Shown: positions 13,255 to 19,351 of the stretch, piece after piece
Layout: every line of letters begins with the position of its first letter
How positions within the stretch are numbered: position 1 is the stretch's first letter
Assembly: GCA_041669745.1 (NCBI GenBank)
Contig: JBAYAO010000018.1
Location: forward strand, 1-19,351
From: JBAZDV01 sp041669745
GTDB lineage: Archaea; Thermoplasmatota; Thermoplasmata; Methanomassiliicoccales; Methanomethylophilaceae
Direction: 5' to 3'
DNA length: 19,351 nucleotides
Position numbers and translations under genes: made by a program
The notes under the pieces: generated by a model
Seen by the model: the letters and a program-made list of their open reading frames with translations, nothing else
Told to the model about the DNA's origin: nothing
Database searches by the model: none

Positions 13255-13270
13255 AATTCTTTTAATATCA
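13255..13270 (+). promoter_or_regulatory. Leaderless promoter for the neck/tail operon (16-nt repeated element, copy 2)
   Basis: AATTCTTTTAATATCA is identical to 4961-4976. The T-run starts 30 nt before the ATG at 13290, and no ribosome site intervenes. A TTTTT run at 13246-13250, just before it, might help terminate the preceding transcript. Confidence 0.68.
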
Positions 13271-13289
13271 CATTATTCTAATTAGTTTT

Positions 13290-14468
13290 ATGTCCTACGT
13301 ATTCTATCCCGATACATCTCAACCATGGGTGTTCGAGATTACCGAACCTATACAGGAAACATATACGACAGCAGAAGCAAATACCGTTATTCAAGATAAC
13401 GGAGACAGACTCACTGTGGCGTATCCTGCGATGGCGGAAGGGGCATATTTTACTGTTTATCAATCTTTAAGTGATGGGCTGTCGCTCGGAGACGAGACAA
13501 TCTTATCATTTCAAGTAAAGCTTAATCCTGTACCTGCTCTATTCGTAGCAGTATCTTTCTTCGCAGAAGACATTGACGGAAAGAAACGTACATATGGAAT
13601 ATCGAGAAAGGACATCGGAAAGGTACAGATGTATAATGCAGATGCATGCGAAGAAGATAAAGACTTCAATCCAACGTATGTTGTCAAGATAGGATTCGAG
13701 TTCGAGAATCTCAGCACAGAGCATGACATCACATTCTCAATGGGTTCTCTCGGGTTCTTAAGTATCACACCTCCTACCTATGCAGACCCTCAAGACGTAG
13801 TTCGTTTCCTAGGACTTCGTACAAATAAAGCTGCACCTCTCATACTTACAATATCATCCTACCCTTCATATGATTACATCTGCGACCTTGTCACGCAGGC
13901 AGAGTCTTTCATAGATCAACAGACTCATACTTCATGGAGAGAGAATCGTGAGGTAGATGAAATTCATAATGCTCCTTTTGCATCGTTGCCCGGCATTGGA
14001 TACGCAGGCATCTGGGCAGGATTCACCGAAAGTTTTGCAGGAGGAGATTACTTTCTCAAAGGATATCCTGTCACGCTTAACAGACAAAATGTCCGTCCGT
14101 TCGACTATTCCAAAGGGGATAGAGTATTGGTAAGACAGTTTGGTACGCAGTGGGTGGAAGTACCCGAAGAGAATATCTGGATAGATGAAACGAAAGGAAT
14201 CATCTTCGTCAAGAAATGGTTCTTCCAGAAAGAGGATTCGGTTAAGGTCACATACAGGTGGGGACAGAAATCCGTTCCCGAAGATATCAAGATGTGCGCT
14301 AAGCTCATTGCATGTAAACATATTGTGATGACAGATTGGTACAGAGCTAAGTTCCCTCTCTCACCTGAGTTCGACCCTCTCAAATCGGAGACAGTCAACA
14401 ATTGGACATGGCAGATAAAAGACATACTTAAAGGTCATCAGCAAGACCTTGCGATAGGATTCTTCTAA
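13290..14468 (+). CDS. Head-tail adaptor (connector) with extra N-terminal beta domain
   Basis: This 392-aa protein joins portal to tail. The C-terminal part (about 163-392) is adaptor-like: TYADPQDVVRFLGL (163-176) and DLVTQAESFIDQQTHTSWRENR, resembling the gp6/Gp15-type start 'p.dv..fl......i..lv..a...i...tgr.w'; later VKVTYRWGQKSVPEDIKMCAKLIACKHIVMTD, also typical. The N-terminal about 160 residues form a beta-rich, cysteine-poor region with no adaptor counterpart. Usual adaptors are 100-250 aa, so this one is extended. It starts the neck/tail operon, and its TAA overlaps the ATG of the next gene (TAATG). The C-terminal call is by pattern and gene order. Confidence 0.75.
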   Translation: MSYVFYPDTSQPWVFEITEPIQETYTTAEANTVIQDNGDRLTVAYPAMAEGAYFTVYQSLSDGLSLGDETILSFQVKLNPVPALFVAVSFFAEDIDGKKRTYGISRKDIGKVQMYNADACEEDKDFNPTYVVKIGFEFENLSTEHDITFSMGSLGFLSITPPTYADPQDVVRFLGLRTNKAAPLILTISSYPSYDYICDLVTQAESFIDQQTHTSWRENREVDEIHNAPFASLPGIGYAGIWAGFTESFAGGDYFLKGYPVTLNRQNVRPFDYSKGDRVLVRQFGTQWVEVPEENIWIDETKGIIFVKKWFFQKEDSVKVTYRWGQKSVPEDIKMCAKLIACKHIVMTDWYRAKFPLSPEFDPLKSETVNNWTWQIKDILKGHQQDLAIGFF

Positions 14469-14914
14469 TGAACGCATACGAGAACGATAACGATGTAATG
14501 ATAGGTCAGTTGATTACTAAGAACTGGCAACTCAGCGGTAAGAAGCCTGACATATACTACGATGAAGGTAATGATGTTGCAAGTCATCAATTCACAGAGA
14601 ACCCCGTAGCTATCAAAGTATATATCGGAGACCAATCTTCCACACCTCAAGGGATATCCTACGACTCGGAACGTTTGTTCAGAGAGGTAGCGATTGATGT
14701 GAGAGGTCTGAACAGAGCAGACACAATCAATGCTAAAAACGAAGTGAGAAGGATACTCGCGGTACATCGTAAGTATCCCGGTAATAACTGGGACCTCATA
14801 GTTCTCGCAGGTGAAACGCGCATAACGCAAACGTATAATTTCTACCATCAGGTCGTGACATATACCTTAAAGAAGTATTTCCTGCCACTGCCCGATCTTA
14901 CATGGAGCGCATAA
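14468..14914 (+). CDS. Neck / tail-completion protein
   Basis: This 148-aa protein starts within the adaptor stop (TAATG) and ends 1 nt before the tail-tube gene, the place of the tail-completion or tail-terminator protein in siphovirus- and myovirus-type genomes. The sequence has a helix near the start, beta strands AIKVYIGDQS and FREVAIDVRGLNR (about 48-81), a helix INAKNEVRRILAVHRKY, then strands WDLIVLAGETRITQTYNFYHQVVTYTLKKYF, which fits the alpha/beta fold of such proteins (DxxG-like small terminator proteins). I recognise no catalytic motif. The assignment is by position and fold pattern. Confidence 0.65.
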   Translation: MNAYENDNDVMIGQLITKNWQLSGKKPDIYYDEGNDVASHQFTENPVAIKVYIGDQSSTPQGISYDSERLFREVAIDVRGLNRADTINAKNEVRRILAVHRKYPGNNWDLIVLAGETRITQTYNFYHQVVTYTLKKYFLPLPDLTWSA

Positions 14915-14915
14915 A

Positions 14916-16124
14916 ATGTCTGGATATAGAATGGCGACAGGGTGGGGAAATCTCACCAGAAATAATGGCGAATCGATCAACAAACTTCCCACGGGAACGG
15001 CACCTACCACAGCGGTACAGTCACTCACTAAGAGGTTTGGCGGTGCAATGAGCCTTACACTGAGCAGGAATAACAATAATAATTACAATCACGATATCGG
15101 ATTCAGAGAGTTCACTATCGCGTCACAGGGTACTTACGAGTGCGATTGGAATATTGATGGACTGATAGCTCCCCAGTATGTGACGTGGTTGGCTAATGTC
15201 TTTATGTCAGACGGAATCTCCATTACATCGGCCAGTACATTCACCGACGCATCAGGAACAGTAATCACATCTCCGACAGCCACCACGGTAGGATATTCTA
15301 CTACAGACGGGGTCACACCTCAGAATACTCTCACTTATGCAGAGTTCTCTCACTATCAGACGATCATCGGAACGACAGCAATGGTCGTGATGATGTTCAG
15401 GTATAAGAGGAATGACGGTATCAAAACATTCGACATGGGCTTTGTACAGAATAACAGCATGACCACATACGGTGGAAATAATGTTGTAGGAGTTCTTACA
15501 GGATGTGTGGTCAACTCTTTCACAATATCTTATGAGAACGGAAGCGATGACGCCGTCAAGATAACACTCGAAGGACACGCACTCACAGATTATGTAGAAG
15601 TTGTCGATAATCCTTATGATTACATTCAATATCTTGACGCTGTTCCCAAGAGCACACTCATTGCAGGATGTCTTAGCACATCTGAGGATGGTAGTACTTA
15701 TACCAATGTAGCCATCACCGATTCATCCTCTCTGACCGTTACAAATAATTTGAGCAGGCTCGGTCTCTGCCTGAATCGTTTCTATACAGCATATGCGATG
15801 GGAGCACTTGATTACTCAGTATCTACTTCTACATACAGCAATGACCCCAACAAGTATCTTTCCAAACTTTACGGATACGATACGCTCGCCATAGGCTCTA
15901 CTTATTATCCTTCTAAACAGCCGTACGCTATTCCATACGCCAGGATAAGAGCAGATGATACGGATGCAGAGACAACGACTGCTACGGCATTTGTCGACAT
16001 TCTTATGGAGAATGTATATACTGGAAACATGGACAATACTTACGATGCAGAGAACGCAGTGATGGATGAACCTTCGCTCACACCTCAGCACGTGACAGTT
16101 GTAGTAGGATACACACCTGCTTAA
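14916..16124 (+). CDS. Major tail (tube) protein
   Basis: This 402-aa protein sits between the tail-completion gene and the tail-assembly chaperones, where the tail tube gene lies. It is Thr/Ser/Asn/Gly-rich and beta-rich, with few Lys/Glu clusters, as usual for tail tube proteins with surface domains. It includes FREFTIASQGTYECDWNIDGLI (68-89) and ISYENGSDDAVKITLEGHAL (about 206-225), the latter typical of tube-core strands ('g...t..lt..g'). It is longer than a minimal tube protein (about 150-250 aa), so it probably carries one or more extra surface domains (about 90-160 and 235-340). No good ribosome site precedes the ATG; the stop one base upstream suggests translational coupling. Confidence 0.72.
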   Translation: MSGYRMATGWGNLTRNNGESINKLPTGTAPTTAVQSLTKRFGGAMSLTLSRNNNNNYNHDIGFREFTIASQGTYECDWNIDGLIAPQYVTWLANVFMSDGISITSASTFTDASGTVITSPTATTVGYSTTDGVTPQNTLTYAEFSHYQTIIGTTAMVVMMFRYKRNDGIKTFDMGFVQNNSMTTYGGNNVVGVLTGCVVNSFTISYENGSDDAVKITLEGHALTDYVEVVDNPYDYIQYLDAVPKSTLIAGCLSTSEDGSTYTNVAITDSSSLTVTNNLSRLGLCLNRFYTAYAMGALDYSVSTSTYSNDPNKYLSKLYGYDTLAIGSTYYPSKQPYAIPYARIRADDTDAETTTATAFVDILMENVYTGNMDNTYDAENAVMDEPSLTPQHVTVVVGYTPA

Positions 16125-16126
16125 AC

Positions 16127-16144
16127 CTTTTAAATAATCGGAGG
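16127..16144 (+). promoter_or_regulatory. TATA-like element plus ribosome site before the tail chaperone gene
   Basis: CTTTTAAATA (16127-16136) resembles the other promoters but is only 24 nt from the ATG, while GGAGG (16140-16144) lies 7 nt before it. If transcription began about 28 nt after the TATA start, the message would lack the ribosome site. The GGAGG is therefore probably used on the longer tail transcript, and the TATA may be weak or decorative. Confidence 0.4.
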
Positions 16145-16151
16145 AAATAAT

Positions 16152-16580
16152 ATGCCAATAGCATTACCAAAAGTACAGACAACGACAATCGACCTTTCCG
16201 AGTTCGGAATGAACGGGACGATCACCGTGAGAGGACTCTCAGGAATACTCACTGCTAAACTCCAGAGCATCATGCATAAAATAATGAGAGCTGATGGAAT
16301 AGATTCTACCAAACTCACAGAGGCAGAGGCCGAAGAATACGAGAATGTGTATGCAATGGACATTATGATGACAACTTTGCAAATATGCATTGTTGATTAT
16401 CCCGGTAAGGAGAATGATGGAGATTCACTTGCACGTTCGGACCTTGAGTTCCTGCCCGATGAATTCATTATCAGATTATTTGAGGAGATAGGCAAGCTTT
16501 CCGAGTTCCCTTTAGAAGAAAAGCCTGGGAAGGCCCGCTCCACGAAGAAAGGGCCGAAAGATATTTCCGCCAAGTCTTGA
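16152..16580 (+). CDS. Tail assembly chaperone, short form (gpG-like)
   Basis: This 142-aa protein lies between tail tube and tape measure, the fixed place of the tail assembly chaperone in long-tailed viruses. It is mostly helical: GLSGILTAKLQSIMHKIMR (28-46), then an acidic helix TEAEAEEYENVYAMDIMMTTLQICIVDYPG (56-85), then LEFLPDEFIIRLFEEIGKLSEFP (98-120), followed by a basic Lys-rich tail after the frameshift site. Start supported by GGAGG, 7 nt upstream. Chaperones of this class coat the tape measure protein before tube polymerisation. Sequence similarity in this family is low, so the call rests on position, size, helical nature and the frameshift into the next frame. Confidence 0.78.
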   Translation: MPIALPKVQTTTIDLSEFGMNGTITVRGLSGILTAKLQSIMHKIMRADGIDSTKLTEAEAEEYENVYAMDIMMTTLQICIVDYPGKENDGDSLARSDLEFLPDEFIIRLFEEIGKLSEFPLEEKPGKARSTKKGPKDISAKS

Positions 16581-16813
16581 AAGACGGCGGAAAGAATGTC
16601 GACCCCGAAGTTATCGTACTTGCGACAAAAGCAGAGTGGATGATGAACGGGGGAAGATCTTCCTACGAGTGGGATGAACTCTCTAATAGTGATGTGAAAT
16701 TGTTGACCGTATATTATGCGGCCAGAGATGAAATGAAATACAATCGTCAAGTGAACGCAACTAGAGAGGGAGTCTATGCCAAATCCAAACGTACAGAGCG
16801 GGACCGGGTATAA
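16152..16813 (+). CDS. Tail assembly chaperone, -1 frameshift long form (gpGT-like)
   Basis: The -1 frame is open from 16484 to 16813 and overlaps the end of the chaperone gene. Shifting at CCCTTTA (16508-16514) joins codon 121 to a 99-aa extension (join 16152..16514 with 16514..16813, 220 aa), entering at RRKAWEGPLHEERAERYFRQ and continuing through VDPEVIVLATKAEWMMNGG. The extension reads like protein well before the first possible in-frame start (TTG at 16577), and that TTG has no ribosome site, so the region is best explained as a frameshift product. This mirrors lambda G/GT. The last 38 nt overlap the tape measure gene. Confidence 0.72.
16508..16555 (+). promoter_or_regulatory. -1 programmed ribosomal frameshift signal
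   Basis: The heptamer CCCTTTA (16508-16514) is in the right phase, C_CCT_TTA, for simultaneous slippage of two tRNAs to CCC_TTT. Downstream are two alternative small GC-rich hairpins: GCCT/AGGC (16523-16526 with 16531-16534), 8 nt after the site, and GGCCC/GGGCC (16532-16536 with 16551-16555), 17 nt after. They are mutually exclusive and short, so their role is less certain than the heptamer's. Confidence 0.65.
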
Positions 16814-19037
16814 CGAAGAATTTATGGGGTATAGACAACAGGCTATAACCTCTAGCAAAGAGACAGCAGATCTTATAAAGTCATTATCTGCGCTCGAAGC
16901 ACAGCTTAAAAAATCCAACTCCAACTACAAAGGTACGTATTTTAAGAATTTCACTGATGCATTAGATGAATATTCTAAGATTGATGTTGCCAATGGGGAC
17001 GCTACAAGAAAATCTCTTGAAAAGCTGTTCAGAGCTACAAATACATATTACAACAGACTGAGCGTCAGGTCAACAGGAAATAAAACCAATACTAAAGATT
17101 GGGATGCTCAGATGAAGGGCATGGCTAAAATAGCCACGAAAATTCTATTTGCATCTATAGCATCTGGCAGGACATCAGGTAAAAAGGTATTAGAATCTCA
17201 TGCAGACAAATCTAAACAAGCAAGATATATGCCACGTTCTTATGTTGTAGATGAAGCTGCAAGTTGGGCTAAAAAGATCGGAGTAGCTTTTAATAAACAA
17301 ATAGCATACAAGGCACAAAAAAATTCTAAACCTGCATTAGGTGAATTCGGAAGGGTTGCATTTGCCCAATCTAAAGAGGATATTCTCGGAACATCTGCAA
17401 AAAAAACATCACCAATCTTATCCATGGCGCGGGGAAGTACCTTTACAGGAACTTCAAGAGCACAACCGCTTGATAATTATACTAAGATATACAAACAATT
17501 AGCAGAGATACATCCATGGACAAAAGGACAAGTGCTCCCTGGATTTGATGCTGCTAAGTACACTGTTGATAGTTATAGAGAAGCAAAAAGCCAGGCTAAA
17601 GCCAATTACAGGTCTCGTAAGGGAGAGTTTGACATTTCCGAAGATGTCGGAGCATCCATCAGAGCGATGTACGGAGATCCTAACACAAAAACTCCGATTA
17701 AAAAGATGGGTAAAGTAAAAACCGCGTTTAGTGCGATATTCAACTCCGTAATAAAGCACTCTGACGTATTTGCTAAGACCTTGGAGAATGTCGGAAAGGT
17801 CTTTGAAATGACCGGTAAAGGCATTGAGAAGGTCGGAGTAGGCGTGGGCGGTGCATTTGCTGCATTGGGTGCAGATAATCCTCTGGAGATGATTCAAGGT
17901 GTGACAAAAGGACTGTCGAGCATGACCACGATGGTATCTGACTTTATGAGTGGGGTCTTCGGGGCTATCGGCAGTATGCTGGGCAGTGCAGGTGGAGGAG
18001 GCAAAGACGGAGGAGGCAAAAGTGGAGGAGGCAAAGGTGGAGCAGGTTCTGCACTGGCTATTATAGGCGGTGTATTTAGTCTGATAAGCGGAGCATTCAG
18101 CCTATTATCGTCAGCAATATCTATGTCGTTCTCTGTCTTCAATGGACTGCTTACAGGTGTCCTCGGAACACTCAAGAAAATGTTGAAAACATCACCTATA
18201 TTTGATGCTATTCTCAACATTCTCAATCTTGCGTTTACGCTGTTCTTCATGCCGTTCTTCAATGTGTTCTCAGAGGCATTATTGCCTATTGTATTGAACC
18301 TTCTGGATTGGGCATCGCAATATGGAGAGATATTCTCTGGAATCTTGCAGGAAACAGGCATTATCGGGCTAATTACTGAATCAGTAAATACTTTTGTAGA
18401 GGATATTAAGGGGATTGTTACAGGCGATTCATTCGTTCAGATGATAACAGACCTATTGAGAGTCATCCCCATTGTACTTGCGTTCTCTAAAACGCTTTTA
18501 GAGTTCTTTGTAGGACATTCAAAAGTTATTTTAGACATTATATCCAAAGGACTTGACTACCTTGACGAGATGCTTACAAATGGAATCATAGACGCTGTTC
18601 TTGATTTCTCTAAGCATATGTTAGAGTGGATGGGATTGCATGCTGACGATATAGCATATTACATGGAAAAGATATTCGACTGTGTAGATTTCATTGCGGG
18701 AATATTCGGAACCTTATCGAAGGTGCAGAGGACGATATCCAACCCATGGAGCGCAGGAGCGTCAGCCTTTGCATGGCTTTATTCTCATCTTAGACCTGGT
18801 CCTATTACTGGATTCGCAAACGGAGGAATCGTACCTGCAACTCCAGGCGGAACTCTTGGATGGATAGGAGAAGGTGGACGTTCAGAAGCCGTCATTCCTC
18901 TTGATGAAATGGATACATTGGGCGGTACAAAACAGATTGTCATACAGTTCACAGGAAATGTCTATGGTATGAATGACTTCGAGACCAAGGTTCAACAGAT
19001 AGTAAATAACACAGCAAACAGAGCATATTTCAGGTGA
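16776..19037 (+). CDS. Tape measure protein
   Basis: This 753-aa protein sets tail length and is ejected ahead of the DNA. Start at 16776: GAGGGAG at 16766-16772. The N-terminal half (about 1-330) is Lys-rich and helical. A Gly/Lys linker of tandem GGGK units occupies about 405-424. A strongly hydrophobic membrane-active region follows at about 425-515 (ALAIIGGVFSLISGAFSLLS; LNLAFTLFFMPFFNVF). Near the C-terminus FANGGIVPATPGGTLGWIGE (680-699) plus SEAVIPL is the familiar 'anGGiv.....l.wiGEgG.EaVIPL' tape-measure ending. If tail length follows the usual about 1.5 angstrom per residue, the tail would be near 110 nm (inference). The 5' half is visibly more A-rich than the 3' half. No muralytic domain is seen. 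Confidence 0.92.
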   Translation: MPNPNVQSGTGYNEEFMGYRQQAITSSKETADLIKSLSALEAQLKKSNSNYKGTYFKNFTDALDEYSKIDVANGDATRKSLEKLFRATNTYYNRLSVRSTGNKTNTKDWDAQMKGMAKIATKILFASIASGRTSGKKVLESHADKSKQARYMPRSYVVDEAASWAKKIGVAFNKQIAYKAQKNSKPALGEFGRVAFAQSKEDILGTSAKKTSPILSMARGSTFTGTSRAQPLDNYTKIYKQLAEIHPWTKGQVLPGFDAAKYTVDSYREAKSQAKANYRSRKGEFDISEDVGASIRAMYGDPNTKTPIKKMGKVKTAFSAIFNSVIKHSDVFAKTLENVGKVFEMTGKGIEKVGVGVGGAFAALGADNPLEMIQGVTKGLSSMTTMVSDFMSGVFGAIGSMLGSAGGGGKDGGGKSGGGKGGAGSALAIIGGVFSLISGAFSLLSSAISMSFSVFNGLLTGVLGTLKKMLKTSPIFDAILNILNLAFTLFFMPFFNVFSEALLPIVLNLLDWASQYGEIFSGILQETGIIGLITESVNTFVEDIKGIVTGDSFVQMITDLLRVIPIVLAFSKTLLEFFVGHSKVILDIISKGLDYLDEMLTNGIIDAVLDFSKHMLEWMGLHADDIAYYMEKIFDCVDFIAGIFGTLSKVQRTISNPWSAGASAFAWLYSHLRPGPITGFANGGIVPATPGGTLGWIGEGGRSEAVIPLDEMDTLGGTKQIVIQFTGNVYGMNDFETKVQQIVNNTANRAYFR
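17994..18046 (+). repeat. Tandem 15-nt repeat in tape measure gene (Gly-Gly-Gly-Lys linker)
   Basis: Three consecutive 15-nt units, GGAGGAGGCAAAGAC, GGAGGAGGCAAAAGT and GGAGGAGGCAAAGGT (17994-18038), are followed by a partial fourth (18039-18046). They encode a flexible Gly/Lys linker between the helical N-terminal part and the hydrophobic part. Unit number may vary between relatives by slippage. Confidence 0.85.
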
Positions 19038-19041
19038 TACG

Positions 19042-19351
19042 ATGGTATTGAACAGTAATAAATACTCGATATGGATTTCAGTCGTACCTGCGACTGTCAA
19101 TTCGTCAAGAAGGAATACACTTCCCGATACTGCATATATGTATGTCGGGAGTGGTTCTTCCCCCTCTTATGACATATCTTATGCATGTGCTACGACAGGC
19201 ATTCTAGGAAGAGGAACAGCAGGCGCGGTATTCGTAGATGGAACGGGCGGTGCAGTAGGTAAGATATCAATAAGCTGCACACGTACACAACCCGAATCAT
19301 ATTCCGACCCTAATGACAGCGGAGTTCCCTCCATATCTTACGACTATACTA
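19042..19351 (+). CDS. Partial tail protein gene (distal-tail position), runs off the window
   Basis: An open frame starts at ATG 19042 and stays open for at least 103 codons to the window edge. GGTGAT (19033-19038), complementary to the archaeal 16S rRNA 3' end, lies 3 nt upstream and overlaps the tape measure stop TGA. The product begins MVLNSNKYSIWISVVPATVN and is rich in Ser, Thr, Gly, Tyr and Asp, with the beta-rich look of a virion protein. The position right after the tape measure is usual for a distal tail protein, but the visible part has no motif that proves this. Confidence 0.65.
   Translation, partial: MVLNSNKYSIWISVVPATVNSSRRNTLPDTAYMYVGSGSSPSYDISYACATTGILGRGTAGAVFVDGTGGAVGKISISCTRTQPESYSDPNDSGVPSISYDYT

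Noticed and set aside
16577..16813. Independent 78-aa gene starting with TTG at 16577
   Set aside because: No ribosome site, and the frame is open and protein-like well upstream; a frameshift product explains it better.
17894..18361. Pro-rich minus-strand open frame in the tape measure gene
   Set aside because: It is the reverse reading of the Gly-rich linker (GGN to NCC codons); no start signals.
1..19351. tRNA genes, CRISPR arrays, integrase, attachment sites and insertion sequences
   Set aside because: None were recognised by reading: no regular spacer-repeat pattern, no transposase or integrase motifs, no cloverleaf-like sequence in the gaps. A covariance-model search could not be run.

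Overview
The window looks like part of the genome of a tailed dsDNA virus (Caudoviricetes-like, or a provirus) of a euryarchaeon, most likely a methanogen. Archaeal signs are a RadA-type recombinase with archaeal motifs, TATA-box promoters (TTTTAATATCA-like) placed 24-33 nt before several start codons with no Shine-Dalgarno site (leaderless transcripts), T-rich terminators, and GGAGG/GGTGAT ribosome sites elsewhere. None of the 21 stop codons I can assign is TAG (10 TAA, 11 TGA). That fits a host that reserves UAG for pyrrolysine, such as Methanomassiliicoccales or Methanosarcina; the host assignment is inference.

Layout. 1-458 is an AT-rich non-coding stretch, possibly a promoter/origin region. 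459-3876 is a replication/recombination block: a D5-like SF3 helicase, a small unknown protein, RadA, and a Cys-rich protein. A hairpin terminator runs directly into a new promoter at 3881-3910. 3932-4954 holds three small genes, two of them zinc ribbons. 4999-10629 is the head block: portal with a zinc-ribbon insert; an 851-aa multidomain protein (ChaB-like domain, XkdF-like protease, half-ferritin-like helix pair, Cys/His motif, acidic scaffold that seems to have its own internal start); and the HK97-fold major capsid protein, closed by a strong terminator.

10680-12322 is an accessory cassette with its own promoter: an RNA ligase, a stand-alone TSCPD-domain protein and a winged-helix protein. 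It meets a convergent 54-aa zinc-ribbon gene, the only minus-strand gene supported here. A divergent promoter pair (12488-12528) drives that gene and, rightwards, a membrane-anchored transglutaminase-like protein. 13290-19351 is the neck/tail block: head-tail adaptor with an extra N-terminal beta domain, neck/tail-completion protein, tail tube, tail-assembly chaperone G with a -1 frameshift product GT (slippery CCCTTTA), tape measure, and the start of a further tail gene that runs off the window.

The observations I rate highest are the frameshift site, the repeated leaderless promoter motif used on both strands, and the half-ferritin motif inside the capsid protease/scaffold polyprotein. No terminase, integrase, tRNA, rRNA, CRISPR array or insertion sequence is visible.
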